Of a DNA stretch of 64,000 nucleotides, positions 24,901 through 37,700 are shown piece after piece; the stretch's first letter is position 1, and each line of letters begins with the position of its first letter. The position numbers and the translations under genes are program-made. The stretch is taken from contig JANJXV010000016.1 of the NCBI GenBank assembly GCA_024803745.1, forward strand, positions 39,227,001 to 39,291,000, in the 5' to 3' direction. Under the pieces are notes generated by a model. That model saw nothing but the letters and a program-made list of their open reading frames with translations, was not told the origin of the DNA and ran no database searches. The stretch is from Megascapheus bottae. Its lineage: Eukaryota > Chordata > Mammalia > Rodentia > Geomyidae.

Positions 24901-25254
24901 ACAGAACCATTGCTGCTCTTCTGCCAAACTAATAGCTGAGTGGTTTAAGTACCTAAATTATGCTTTTATAAATCTGAAAGATTTACAATAGTTACAGTTT
25001 AGCCACTGCAAAATCAATAGCATGGGGGCTAGAAAAGCGGGAACATTGTAACTGAAGCAAATGTTACCTCAGTTAAAGCCACTGTGCCATGTGGAGTATA
25101 GATACTCAAACAGTTTTATGTAGCCCTTGCCACCAAATAAGTGACTATTGATCTAAGTTAAGAATAATAAGAGAAATGTATCAGGGAGACATTTTAAAAG
25201 GTAAGACTTAGAAACTCTACTTCATTATATCCAACAGAATTAGATACCAAAAAG

Positions 25255-25256
<2 letters not shown>
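18977..25256. other. Non-coding sequence, nothing recognised
   Basis: About 6.3 kb of unique-looking DNA. Open frames of 60-95 codons occur on both strands, overlapping each other, without start context or domain-like composition. The segment 23640-24200 is somewhat richer in G+C but shows no gene structure. A TATG/CATA-rich low-complexity stretch lies at 24420-24610. Confidence 0.5.

Positions 25257-25287
<31 letters not shown>
25257..25287. repeat. (AT)n microsatellite
   Basis: About 15 uninterrupted AT units. Confidence 0.95.
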
Positions 25288-25290
<3 letters not shown>

Positions 25291-25427
25291 AAATTCAGGC
25301 ACTTCAGTTACAATAATGACACAATTAATGCGGTAAGTCTGTCTCAAAATGAAATATCCAATCACCATTGAAATTGACTTGATTGTATGTTGTATAATAT
25401 AAATTGTGTAAGTCAAATAACCATATG

Positions 25428-25655
25428 AGTCCAGTGGTTCATGCCTGCAATTCTAGCTATTTAGGTTGAAGTCCAAGGATATGAATACAAAAAGCCAACT
25501 TGGGCAGAATAGTTCATGAGACTCTCATTTCCATTAACATCCCAAAAGACAACAGTAAAACTCAGGTGGTGGAACAACGGCATCAAGGAAAACTGCTAAG
25601 AGCCAGCAAACAAATGCTGTATTCCTGTCTTAGGACCAGCAAAAGAAAAAACCCA
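25428..25655 (+). mobile_element. 7SL-like/Geo SINE, diverged, plus strand
   Basis: The left half reads GGTTCATGCCTGCAATTCTA, then GAGACTCTCATTTCC; the right half has ACTCAGGTGGTGGAAC and ends in AGGACCAGCAAAAGAAAAAA. It is an eroded copy of the same family as 43149-43381. The 70-codon frame overlapping it is an artefact. Confidence 0.7.
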
Positions 25656-25869
25656 CATAAACAGAAAATAAAGCCCAATGTGATATCATCAAACACCCAC
25701 CAACATTTCTAAAGTGAAGTAAAAAGGAAAGCAAGAGAGAATAATTTGGGAAAGTTCAAAAAAGCTCTCATATATATTAAAAATACATAAATTGGGAGAG
25801 CCACAATTGAATAATTCTCGTAATGTATACTAAAGCTGTACTTCTGCAAATCTTGTCACCTAATGATTT

Positions 25870-26015
25870 CACTTTTAGCTATACACTGAAGAAACATTTC
25901 TATGAATATTTAACAAGACATGTGCAAGAATATTTATGGAAGCACTATTTATTACTTCCTCAAATTGAAGACCCATATGTGCGCAAACTGTAGGCTGACT
26001 GCACTGAAATACAGT
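25870..26015 (+). mobile_element. Ancient L1 ORF2-like relic (tentative)
   Basis: TTTATGGAAGCACTATTTAT followed by AATTGAAGACCCATATGTG resembles the old mammalian L1 ORF2 segment encoding the [10 protein letters not shown] region. Similarity is weak and stops are frequent. Confidence 0.35.
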
Positions 26016-26380
26016 AGACCTTTGGTATCTTTAGGTTTAGGGTTCACTAAAGAAGAAAGTTAAAGAAAACCTACATAATTTAAGCACTCCCACAGTCTAG
26101 ATGCCATTCCTTTTCCTTTTTCTCCTACAATGTCACTCAACTTTTGCTACATCATGGTACTTTGAACAAGTAAAAATCACTGTATTTCTTAAAATAAACA
26201 CATGAGTTTTTAACCTCATTTCTTTGGTACCATTTTATTTTGTGTGGCAAAGTTTCACAAAATAAAAGGCCCAGAAATGCTCTGCAAGGATGAAAAAAAT
26301 CAATTGAAACTAATGACAGACAGGAGGAAAGCTAACCCATAAACAAGGGAATTAAAACTTCTTCAAAACTTTCTTGGCTT

Positions 26381-26580
26381 GGGCCAGGAGTTTGGCCTAG
26401 TGGTAGAGTGCTTGCCTAGCATGCACGAAGACCTGGGTTCGATTCCTCGGTACCACATACATAGAAAAAAAGCCGGAAATGGTGCTGAAGCTCAAGTGGT
26501 AGAGCTCTAAGAGCCTTGAAAAAGTCCAAGGACAGGGCTTAGGCCTTGAGCTCAAGCCCAGGACTGGCAGAAAAAAAAAA
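26381..26580 (+). mobile_element. IDL-Geo SINE, plus strand, 16-bp exact TSD
   Basis: A full-length dimer: GGGCCAGGAGTTTGGCCTAG start, tRNA-like half, A-rich linker CATAGAAAAAAAGCC, Geo half ending CCCAGGACTGGCAG and a poly(A) tail of about 14. The duplication AAAACTTTCTTGGCTT (26365-26380 and 26581-26596) is exact. The Pol III A and B boxes are intact. A short duplication (CTAAGAGCC) interrupts the Geo half. Confidence 0.95.
26393..26446 (+). promoter_or_regulatory. Internal RNA polymerase III promoter (A and B boxes) of a SINE
   Basis: The A box TGGCCTAGTGG is at 26393-26403 and the B box GGTTCGATTCC at 26436-26446, 32 bp apart. Both fit the tRNA-type consensus. Whether this copy is transcribed is unknown. 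Confidence 0.7.
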
Positions 26581-26599
26581 AAAACTTTCTTGGCTTAAC

Positions 26600-26781
26600 A
26601 TTTTTTTGGCCAGTTCAGGGGCTTGAACTCAGGGCTGGACCACTGTCCTTGGGCTTTCTCAAGGTTAGAGCTCTACCACTTGAGCCACAGCACCACTTCT
26701 GGCTTTTTTTTTGTATGTGTTACTAAGGAATCAAGCCCAGGACTTCATTCATGCTAGGCAAGCTCTCTACCACTAAGCCAT
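26600..26781 (-). mobile_element. IDL-Geo SINE, minus strand, tail-to-tail with its neighbour
   Basis: Starts with a T run and GGCCAGTTCAGGGGCTTGA and ends with CTCTACCACTAAGCC. The B-box complement GGAATCAAGCC is degraded, so it is older than the plus copy at 26381-26580. The two tails are separated by fewer than 20 bases, giving a nearly 200-bp inverted repeat. Confidence 0.88.
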
Positions 26782-29700
26782 GTACTGTGTTGAGGTTTCC
26801 GATGGTATCTGCTTCCATAGAGAAGAATTTGACTAGAAGACACTTTTGCTCTAAAGAATGTTATGGTAAAGTTTATGAGGGTATATACACTGTGAGTTTC
26901 CATGTTAAACTCTTACCAGTGTGAAAGGATGTGGCTTACTTACTTTTTCTATTTCATTATAAACACTTCTCTCCTGGGAAGGGAAGGAGTGCAGATTTTT
27001 CATTCTGCCCGGGGTTCTGTTGGTTTCTTCATGTCTGCTGCTACGGTTTGATTTGTAAGGCTTTTTGATGATTTTTCAAACCCTCCTGGTGCACTGCGGT
27101 AACACACTCCTCCTCATCCACTCTCACTGGTTCACAGGTGCTGTGCTGAGTTCTTTTGAGCAAAACACATGCATCCATCTTGAAAGGTAGGGTCCACAAA
27201 GATTAAGGAACCTGCCCCTCAATAATTCCAGTCAAACCTATTACGTATTGTTTCAAATCATTTTCTAATCCCTGCCCATGTGTCTCCTCCAAAGCCTGGG
27301 GGGCTTTGGCTTGCACTTTTGCCATCATCCTAGAGTAAACTTGATAGATATCTTTAAATTCTGGACAAGGCACAAAGCTATCTGGAATGTATCTACTGGG
27401 AACATATCTAGAAGTCTCAGAGTAAGAAACTGTTCTGCAACGTGTCTAAAGTGCTATACACAGTGGTTTAGAGGTGCCCCTCATGTCATAAGAGTTCATA
27501 GATCGGCAGAGCTATAGGGGTAGATATATGCGATGGTGTGGAATCTCTTAAAGCCAACACTAAGAATTTGAGGGTGCACTTCTGACAGAACCCAGCCTAG
27601 CCATTCCTTGTAATGAAAGAACTTCACCTCACTCCACTAAGCTCCATTAGTGTGGTACTAGTCACACTCAGTGCTGAGTGCCTGATAATCCAAAATCAAG
27701 AGACCAAGCAACTGGAAGGACCCTTGCTGACATATTTATTCTGACATCCATAAGGCAAATGGCCAGCTACAGCAGCATTGCTTTTACATTGGAAATCATA
27801 CATAATACGTCTGGCTGAGAACATCCAGAAGGCAAGAATTTGCTGAGCAAATAGATGACTTACATTCCTTTGTCACCTGTTCAGTCAATATTTCTTACTG
27901 AGTTTATATGTGTAGGCTTACAGGCACTCTTCCATCACCTCATAAGGCAAAGAATAGACTTTTTTGCAAATTTATTAGGATGCTGTGCTGTGCAACAATG
28001 ATAGCTTAACACATTTGTCCTGCTATGAGGCAGGCCCATTGAGAATGACCTTGAAGGTGATAATGAGGGAAGTATCATCATCAAGCTGAGCAATGACCAG
28101 TGAACTTGAACTTTTATCAAATGCACAGAGATTAAGACATACATTGGTACAAAAGCATTGGCGATCCAATATTTATAGAGGGATCTGAAAGAATTAATAT
28201 TTGAGGGAGATTAGGCGATTGAGGAAATGGGCAAAGGAAATGACCATATGGGCTGCAGCAAAAGGGATGCTTTCCATGTCTCATTATCACATTGGCTAGA
28301 CAGTATCTATCAACAAAGAATATGTAAGTCAGGCAGTTAGATTGTTCCAATGCCAGTCAGCTACACTGTCTCTCATGCACAGTGTGCAAGTACCATACCC
28401 AGAGAGGAAAGGAGTTCTCAAACTCCCTAGATCTTAGATAATATCATCTATATGCAATGGACCCATTTCACAGAACATACTGAGATAACATGGACCAGCT
28501 CAGAAGTTGAGAATTCTTCCTATCAGAGCCCTCTCTCCCATTGGTAGAGATGATTTAGTGCATTCTTGGCTGTGAGGTCACCTCTGAAATGGTGATTTCT
28601 GTCTAGTCAGACACCTTGCCTGATACACTATAAACACAATCACTGGGATGTATTAACCCATTAGCTAGAATGCATTACCTGAGATTAAGTAAGGAAAGCA
28701 GTATCAACTGCATCACCATTAGTCCCGGAGATGTGCTAGAGTGAAACTTCCTTCAAAAAACTCCTAGGAATTCACTCAAGGAAAGCTGGAAAAAATCTGT
28801 GTGTCATTTTTTCTTAGAGAAAACTTTATTCCCCAAAGTATTAGGTATTTGATGACATAGTTTAAAAGGACAGTATTTTTATTTCACAAATCTAAAAGCA
28901 TAGGCTTCAATTTTTTTTGCTAATCATCTTCCTATTTATTTATCTAAGAAGAGACAAATCTGTCTGTGGGGTGTCTCTGAAGTGGGGTGAGAATTTACTG
29001 ATGAAATAGGTAAATTGAATAGCCACATTGCAGCTGAATGGTGAAGAGGAATGAGTTGTCACTGCTGTACCTCATGCAAGAGATGAATCCTGATGTCCTC
29101 TGCCTGAGAGAAATGGCTTTTGTTGGAAGGGGGAATGACTCACCATCTTGGCACAGCCTCTGTATTCTTTCCATGAGAAAGAGGCTCTGTACTCTGTTAG
29201 GCTGGGAAAGCAGATCTCCACGGGGCATGGCCTTAGTCAAGGCCTGGGATGAAAACATTCCTCAGGCCTTGCCTTCCTCCAGCCCTGAAGAGTTCCAGCA
29301 CAACCTCGTCCCTCTTCCCGTGTGCTCCTGTGCGCTGAGTTCAATAATAGCAACAGCCGGATTCCTGCCTCCATTTTAGTCACACGAGGGCTCCTGCCCT
29401 CCACCAGGTGACACACACTGGGAGACTGTAAAAGTGGCATTGAAGTATCATCATTTCTAAATGGTTGCAGTCTGCAATGTGGGTATGATGGCTGAGAGTG
29501 CAGTCAGTGCTGTCACAGAAGTATTGTGGGTGATCGTGGTAATGTGCATTAGGGAAACCACAGCAGAGGAAGAAGGGAGAGTGGAGCAGAACCAGAGGCA
29601 GAGACAGAGCAGAGAAGCCGCTTGCTCCTAGGGTATGCGGCCATTTATTTGCATCATGTTTCCTTCACAGAAAGGTAAAACAATTATTTCATGGCAATCG

Positions 29701-29798
29701 TAAATACATTCATAGTGAAACTTCCATTTTAAATATTCCACTTAAAGATGCACTCTGTATTTTACATGTGTGAAAACTGAACTTTAAAACTACCGGTT
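26782..29798. other. Non-coding sequence, nothing recognised
   Basis: About 3 kb of unique-looking DNA. The segment 29000-29640 is richer in G+C and carries the longest non-repeat open frame of the window (113 codons, plus strand, 29038-29379). That frame overlaps open frames on the other strand, and its translation shows no recognisable domain. I do not call it a gene. Confidence 0.5.
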
Positions 29799-29998
29799 AG
29801 CAGGGTGGGAACTTGGCCTAGTGGCAAAGTGCTTCCCTAGCATGCACAAAGACCCAGGTTCGATTCCTCAGTACCACATACACAGAAAAAAAAACCCGAA
29901 ATGGTGCTGTTGCTCAAGTGGTAGAGCTCTAGCCTTGAGAAAGTCCAAGGACAGTGCTCAGGCCCTGAGCTCAAGCCCAGGACTGGCACAAAAGAAAA
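29799..29998 (+). mobile_element. IDL-Geo SINE, plus strand
   Basis: The tRNA-like half contains CTTGGCCTAGTGGCAAAGTG and an intact B box GGTTCGATTCC (29857-29867). The A-rich linker is followed by a nearly consensus Geo half ending in CCCAGGACTGGCACAAAAGA. Flanks AAAACTAC and AAAATTAC may be a short imperfect target duplication. Confidence 0.92.
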
Positions 29999-31309
29999 TT
30001 ACAGATAGATCAGTCATTCCAGGTCACTTGAGGTCTGTGTTTAAGTATGCTATGCTATAAAGTCATTTTCATTTCTGGATTTTTCTCAAAATAGCCAAGA
30101 ATTAACTGCTACCCAAGTTCTTTTTGGAAAAGCAGGAGCAGCAGTTCATAGCAGGTAAGAGTCTAGCAGTACATAGGGACTCTGCACTGTGCTCCATATC
30201 TGCAATGCCCGAGGTAGGGGTGGGAGAGTCATGATATGGGGACACTGATCAAAGTGGACCCCTGAAATTTAAATTCCTGTAAAACTACTACACAAAGTAT
30301 AAATAAATGAATAAGTTATTTTAGGATCCATCATGATCCATGAGGACTTGTAAGGTTGGGGAATAGCAAGAAGAAAAGGGTGTGATGTTTTTTCTGAGGG
30401 TGGGTTAAAGGAACTTGTCAGTTGTTGTTTGTCATATAGACATCTTTCTGTGGGAATTGTTGTTTGGCACTAAAACATTCAACCTATAAAACAGTTTAAT
30501 AAATTTCCTTACAATCTTCTAAGTTGAAGTTACAATCCCTTAATTAAACTTATTACTGTGAGTTGTTATTTTATTATCTTTTTACTTTAGGAAAACTATT
30601 TGATTAGCAGGGAACAGTGGGGAAAGAAACCTAGGCTCTACCCTAGAAACAAACTTTATTGAAAACCTGTTCTTATAGAAACAGTGACAATCTAAAATAT
30701 ATTTTAAATGGGAAAAAATATTTGCCTTCTGGAAGTTTAGCTATAATTCCTTATTTGGCAAGCAAGGACTTATGCAATTCTTTCTACTTTTCCATAATCA
30801 AAGGAAAGGAGTAGTTCAGAGTTGGTCATTGTTCAGAAAATGAAAATCCATTTAGAAGAACATGACAGGACTGCATATATATTTTCCTAATTACTGTCCC
30901 AAAGTTTTAAGTTTGAAATTATCTGAAACAGTATTTAAAGAAAACATTTACCTTATAAAATAAATCATAAGTATATTTCATGTATGTATATGCATGTATA
31001 TATACATGCAGACATATTTTTGTACAAAGATATTAGATTTTAAAATAGGCTGCCTCTGTATCTTTTATGTAACCACAATTCTGAACAGTTTTAGTTTGTA
31101 ATCTAAATATCCAAACATCAATAATAGTATATTTTATTAATATATTTAAATATTTGTGATAAGGTGTTTCAAGTTGCATGCAAAGGGGTTTCTTAGCATA
31201 GTCACAGGTGTGGCCTCTAAAACTTCCATAAGGAATTAAGCCAAAGTCTATCTGTTATATTTTTCTTGATATCTCATCTTTTCTTAGCCTCCACTTCTTC
31301 TATTCCTTT
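29999..31309. other. Non-coding sequence with one AT palindrome
   Basis: AT-rich. It contains a perfect 20-bp palindrome at 30991-31010 within a TATG-rich stretch. No gene or repeat family was recognised. Confidence 0.5.
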
Positions 31310-31400
31310 AAAAATTAAATTATAAAGGTGATTTACAGAAGGTCTACAATTACATAAGTAAGGTAATGAGTACATTTCTGCAAACAATAACTAGTTTTTC
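31310..31400 (-). mobile_element. Short old L1-type 3' end, minus strand (tentative)
   Basis: AAATTATAAAGGTGATTTAC followed by AGAAGGTCTACAATTACATA and AAGGTAATGAGTACATTTCT has the form of the complement of an older L1 3' end, and is comparable to 33118-33200. Confidence 0.4.
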
Positions 31401-33117
31401 ACTGAAAGAGTTGTTAATAAAGGCTTATACTCTCCTCTGGAAACCTAATCTTTTTATTTGCTTAGAATTGTGGAAATGACACTTCACCATTTGGATATTT
31501 GGAGATGAATATTGAAAAGGTCGGGTTGGAGCTTTATATCATGAGGAGCCCGAGAAAGTGAAGTCTATTTTTACCTCTTTTGCCATCTCCTATCCTAATA
31601 TTACAGTGTACATTCTTGTTTGCACAAGTGTTTCAACACTTGGTTTGGCAGAGAGATCAGATACTGGATTCTGCAAATATGTGAGGAGAGAGGGTTGTGA
31701 AAATAATATTCTGTCCTATTTCCATACCTTTCTTTCCACTGTGACCTCTGTCCTTGAGTGCCAAAGAATGGTATTTTGATTAATCCCTTATTGGTTTATT
31801 CATTGTTGCATACATCAATGGTAAATAATTTTTACCATCACTGAAATCTCAGGCTCTGAATTAGTGTGTGGGAAGTGGTCATACCTTACAGAATTTCATC
31901 TGTACATTCAAAGTGGTGACGAATCAAGAAGGATGGTTTACCATATGAAAACATGGAATATTCCTAGGTTAAACCTTACACATAATTAGAACATCGAGGG
32001 TGACAAAAGAGAGATTCATCAGTCTTGTATCAAGCATGGAAGCCACAAATAAAATAATCTACTATACTTGGTTTTTTGTAAAGAGACCAGGGTAATCTGA
32101 TACAGTTCTCTTGTGTATTAACCTGTGCAGATAAACTATCTCTTTTGCTATTACAATTTGCAGGGTCCATTGAAGAATAACTCTGCCTTCTTTTGTGTGT
32201 GTGGTTGAAGTGTACAATATCTGTTCACCCACAGGCTGGTAAGTTGAAGGTTCGGCTCTCTGTGGGTGGCTCTATACTGGGGGATGGTGAAGTCTTAGGA
32301 GGCAGAACTTCCTCAAGGAAGGCACTGGGAGTTAAATGTCTTGCCCCTCATCCCTACTTTTCTCTCCCTGCTCTGTATCTGTTAGGATATGTCACCTCTG
32401 AGACATGATGGCCCTTCCATGATGTTCTGCCTCTCCAGTGGCCCAGAAACCATGGGGTTAACAACTGCAAACTGAACACCACTGAAACAAACACCAAAGT
32501 AAATTTTCCCTACATGAACTCATTTATTTAGATATTTTTCTAAGCTGTTTTGAGCTTAACTCATGTACCTCATCCTGTACACCCTTCACTGAATCCTCAG
32601 CCATGCTCAGAACATGCACACGAGTGTCTACCCATGGCCAGGCAATTCTAGAGACATAAAATTGATTTTCAGCCAATGGAAAATAGGATAAAAGGAGTGA
32701 ACTATCTAAAAAATAGAGCATAAAGATTAAATAGAACACTTTCAAAAATTGTTATGTTCAATTGCCTTGATTCTAGGGGCACTGTATTTTTAACAATTGG
32801 TAGCTACAATCGAGCTAGGGATAACCATCAAACATGGATTTTCAGAACGTCCATCACAGTTGACTGAAAATCATTGAGTTGCTAAAGGCAAAGAAAGCAT
32901 CTTTGTTTCTCATGTGGTATCAGCCTGTACGCCTTACAGTTTTAATTCATTTGATTTTTTTTAAAAAAGGAGGACAAAGATTCATAGTGGTGAAAGGTGA
33001 AAATCAAGAAAAATTCATGACTTGCTATGAGACAGGTACTCTGTAAGGCCAACTCTGTTTACTCTCTTCCCCCATGACCAAAACAGAAGTGCATGTGCCC
33101 TCAGAAGCATTATACTC
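31401..33117. other. Non-coding sequence, nothing recognised
   Basis: Unique-looking DNA with short open frames only. 32190-32410 is locally less AT-rich without gene structure. Confidence 0.5.
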
Positions 33118-33260
33118 ATTTTTAAACTTGTATTTTGTTGTCAGGTAATGTATAGAGCGATTGCAGTTACGTTTCTCAAGTAGTGGGTACATTATACCCC
33201 ACACAGGAGCTCTTCTGTTTGTTTGTTTGTTAGTTTTTAGTTTATTTTAAGTAAATGTGT
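33118..33260 (-). mobile_element. Old L1-type 3' end, minus strand (tentative)
   Basis: TGTATTTTGTTGTCAGGTAA, TATAGAGCGATTGCAGTTAC and AAGTAGTGGGTACATTATAC follow the same order as the left part of the rearranged L1 at 17548-17640. The right border is unclear. Confidence 0.45.
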
Positions 33261-33954
33261 TCCTTTGGTTATTTGTTCCTAAAATTATTTGGCATTACAT
33301 TTATTCATTGGAACCTTGAATCAGTTTAAAAGTGTCCCTTTATGTAAGGATTCTGGGTAACAGTATACATGTCCAAATCAATGGCTGTACATAACTCATA
33401 TAAAATGGCATATGTTCATGATCATAAGACCTATGCACATCCTTGAATCTACTATTAATCATCTCTTTATTACATAGAACAATTAACTCAATGAAAACCA
33501 TACGGTATAGTTTGGGAAATAATGAGTATTCAATATATGATTGGATATGTGTTTTCTTAGTATTTTTAGAGTTCTAGGTGGCTGATATCCTTGTGTGGAA
33601 CATACTCATGCAAATAATCAGCTATATATGCTGTTTATCTTAAAGACAGTGTAAGATAATACAAAACAGAGAATGTCAAAGGTAAAACTATGATCTTCAG
33701 GCAAGTCATGTTCTCAAACATGGTGAAAACAAAAGCAAGCATCATCATTGTCAACATCATCATCAGATCTAGCTGTGAGTTAGATTTAGGAATGTTTTCT
33801 GGCTATAACAACACAATGGTAAAACACAATAGCAGTGAAAGAGGAATGAGCTTTATCATGCTTAAAATCAACAACACACTCTTGTGCATTGAATGAGCCG
33901 ACTGCCCTTACCTGTGAAGGAGTTCATATTGGGAATACATGGAGACCTCTTAAA
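33261..33954. other. Non-coding sequence, nothing recognised
   Basis: AT-rich; the last part may be the upstream, eroded section of the ancient L1 that follows. Confidence 0.45.
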
Positions 33955-34732
33955 ACCCCTCAGCAAAGATCAACTAACCTGATTAAAAACAAGCATACAA
34001 TTAACAAAAGACATTTCTCTGAAGCTGGTACACCACGAATCAAAAAAGAAGATGCAAAACTTTTTCACATCATTAATAAGAAAATTATAAATAAAACTTA
34101 AAAGATGATTTCATACTGATTAGACAATGACAAAGGAAAAGCCAATGGAAAACAATGGGGATCATGGTAAACTTTTGGTGATACTGAAGCATGGTGCAGC
34201 CACTGCATTATGGAGGCGGCTCAGTGAAATGAATGAAACACTGAGGGGCCCAGCGACCTCAGTCCTAGCCATACATTTAAAAGAATCAAAATGAGGCCTT
34301 GAAGAAGCCCAGGTGCTGTCATGGCCATGAGAGGCTTGAGGAAGGCATAGCACATACATCCCTGGTGGACAAATGGTTAAACACGGATTTGCATACAAGG
34401 GGGCACTGTGTTAGCCTTACACACCCAAGAAATCTGCAACATGTTACAACCTGGAAGAGTCTGAGGACATTGAATCATATGAGAGGGGCTGGGTACAAAC
34501 ACAGATGATTTCAAATATATGAGGTACAGGAAGTATTGTAATTCAAGAAAACAACAAGCAAAATGGCACACCAAGGCCGGCAGAGTTCCTGCTGGATGCG
34601 TACAGAGGCTCAGATTTGCAAGATAAATAAGTTCCATAGATCTATTTTACAATAATGTGAATACACTTAATAGTACTGAACTATACACTTAAATTTCCTG
34701 ATATGTCTCTATTTACTACAATAAAAAATTAA
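33955..34732 (+). mobile_element. Ancient L1 ORF2 end and 3' UTR, plus strand
   Basis: The order of eroded motifs fits an old mammalian L1. AAAAAGAAGATGCAAAAC and CATCATTAATAAGAAAATTA come from ORF2. AAGATAAATAAGTTCCATAG, TTTTACAATAATGTGAATAC and CTATACACTTAAATTTCCTG come from the 3' UTR. The segment ends in ACTACAATAAAAAATTAAA. It is far more diverged than the L1 copies at 45-46 kb or 63 kb, so it belongs to an older, pan-mammalian layer. All open frames in it are remnants. Confidence 0.65.
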
Positions 34733-37700
34733 ACCCAGCACACCAAAATAACCTGTAAGCATAGGTTATATATAAAAAATGATTTGCTCATATTATACCA
34801 TCTGTATTGCCATTAATAACTTTTATCAGCTTGAATAAAACATATTTAATAGTTCTGCCTTTTTCACTCTGTAGCTGATTCTGGAAGTAGCCTATTAAGC
34901 CATAATTCACATTAAGTCCTGATTTTGTTCCAAGCCCTCCGATGGCTTCTGCTCTTTCCATAGTGAAAATTACGGTTCATCATTGGAGCTTCAGTTTATC
35001 TGTCCCAGACCTCTACATTACCACAGCAACCTCAACTTATACAACCCTTGCCACACTGCCACCTTTAAACACAGTGTTTTTCTCCAAAATACCTTTATGC
35101 CTGGCTTCTTAGTTTCTTTATGAATATTTACTTTCTTCAAAAGCAGTTAAACAAGCTTCTTTGCAAATGCATAAAATATTAAGAAGACACGACATGGATA
35201 TTTTTAAGAATGTACACACGCACTGCTTCTAATCTTACAGGATATTCCTCGATAATTTATCTGACAGAAAGCAGTGTTAGCATCTGGGCAAGATAGAAAT
35301 ACAAATCAAGGAATGGGTTATTAGCCTCACTAATGTCAACATTCTCTTGTCACCTTTAAATTTCTCTATGGTATAAACAGTTTAATTTGAAAAAATAAGT
35401 AGAAGACAGTGGTTTAAATTTGGGCCACTTCTTGCATGTGGTACAAGATTATTTTTAATTCAGGATGGCCTTAGACACTAGAAACCTGGTTCTATTAAGG
35501 AGATACTTTTGGTGAGTCAAATATTCTGCAGAGTTTTTTTTACATCAACTTCCTTTTGCATAGTCCACATCATTGCTTCATGCAGATTACTATTTTTAAG
35601 TTTATTTCATGCATTATAGTAATGGACGGAAATATACTGAACAGTGAAGCATATCAGTAATTGAAATGTTCCTCAGGAACCACATTGTGACATGTTGCTA
35701 TGACAACAAAGGCTCTGACGATGCCTCTTGCCCTAATGTAAAGCATTATCCACATAGCATGTGTAAAGGTAAGTGACAAGGGAATGAATGCTTAGGTCAA
35801 CCATGACTCTTGGGAAATTTGATTCTCTAAAAAATGGCAGGATTAGACGATGGAGTGCTTAAAGAGTGATCCCTAAGTCGATCACACTCCTTATCAATCC
35901 CTTTAAACTTCTTGAAATTATTCATTAATTTTTCAGCACAGGTGGAATTTTTGGAATATATTGTGATGTTGTATTCTAAGTGTTGTCCTATGAGACATCT
36001 TTGATTCTATGTTATCCATTTTTCCCCTCCTCTCCATCTTAATTACAAATTTTAATGATTTGTTCTGCTGTCTCAAATTGTGCATTGTGGAACCACTAGA
36101 GGATTTTATTCATTCCAGTTATTTACTTTTAAATTCAGAATCCTGGTAGGTTCTTTTGTGTTTAAAAACATTCCATTCTGATCTGTTAAGACATAATTTT
36201 CATATTTGCTTTAATTATTTAGACATAGCTTCCTTTAGTTTTCTAAAGACCTTTATGACAGATGAAGTCTTTGCCCAACCTCACGTACCTTTGAGGACAA
36301 TTTCTGCTGGCTTACACTTGTCTGTCTGGCAATATATCATTCTGATCAACTTCTGTATGTGTCTAAGAAAAATTTAACCTAAGATGCGCCTTTTGCTTAA
36401 GTATGGAAATCATATTCCATTTCCTTTTGGAGTTGTTAAAGTTTTTATTTGTTGTTGCTGCTGCTGCTTTCTACTTGTTAATGACATAGGTGAACCCCAT
36501 TTTGAAATCTTTAATTTCTGTTGTTTCTTACAGCATCTTCTCATTTAGTGTATTGATCAGTTAATTTCAATCTGTGATTTCACTAACTACTGAGAATGCC
36601 TATGTTCTTTACCTCCTCATTAAAAAAATGAGTAGATGCCTTTGAATCATACTTTACAAAGTATGAAATTTGTATTTCATCTGTCTTGGCTTTAATTTAA
36701 TGACTTAATAGGTCCCAAATATTAACCATAAAGGATGGTTAGTACTCTGTACATTATTTTCAGGGCATATAAACTGACATGCACCTGTGTTTTGCCTCTG
36801 AGGTCCCCAAAACACAAGTGAATAGAAACCTGATCTACGTATTGTATTTCAGTAAGCAAATTGTAAAACAATGATTGTTAGAGTGAGAAACATCAAAACG
36901 TATATGGTCATTTCATCCTGTATTCCGCATAGCTCTCACATATGCTGTATGTTAGTTAATAGATATCAAATGTATTTTCTACCCAAATTTAGTATTGCTG
37001 TTATTACATTTTAGCACATAAGATTTGTACATTTTCATCTTTGGGTTCGAGAGTACTTAATCATTTTTATTAAGGCACTGCATTTTTTCATATGTGCTCA
37101 TACCCTAATTGATAAAACAAAAGAATCATTCAATCTACCCAAAATTTATTGCTACAGTACCAACTTCAATATGATTTCAGTGTTTCTTAATTGCCTTACA
37201 ATTTATATATTGAATTAGGATACATCGTTCCAAATTTTACTCTGAATTATTTTATATCATTATTCAGGAGTAGCAGAAATTTTTTTCTTTAAGAATATGT
37301 TTACCTTTAGGTACTAAAGAACCACTATTCAACAGTGTATTATCTGAAAGCAATGTATGTTTATGAAATGTAGTGTCCATTGCTTTTTCTAGCTTATAGT
37401 TCATAAGAAAATTAAAAGTTGATGAATATCACCATAGATATGTGAGGCAAGGAACTACATACAGAACTATGAGAACAAAAAAAGATAAACAGTTCTAGTT
37501 GTCCTGGCTGGTTCTGCTTAAACACAAGGCCTCCCACCAGGTGATTTTTAAGTGATGGAGGTAGACTGTGCATACGTCTAGAGACTGGAGAGTCCCAGAT
37601 TCCCCAACCGAGGCACTGGGCAATTGAGGTTTAATGATGGGCTTTCCTTTTACAGGATGACTTCCATGTGTGGACTTCCACGTATGTCCTCACATTGTAG

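Noticed and set aside
26005..26280. Start resembling a Tigger-type terminus (CAGTAGACCTTTGGTATC)
   Set aside because: Only about 20 bases fit; nothing downstream supports a transposon.
29038..29379. 113-codon open frame, plus strand, in a G+C-richer patch
   Set aside because: Overlapped by open frames on the minus strand; no recognisable domain, no splice or promoter context, and a length expected by chance at this base composition.
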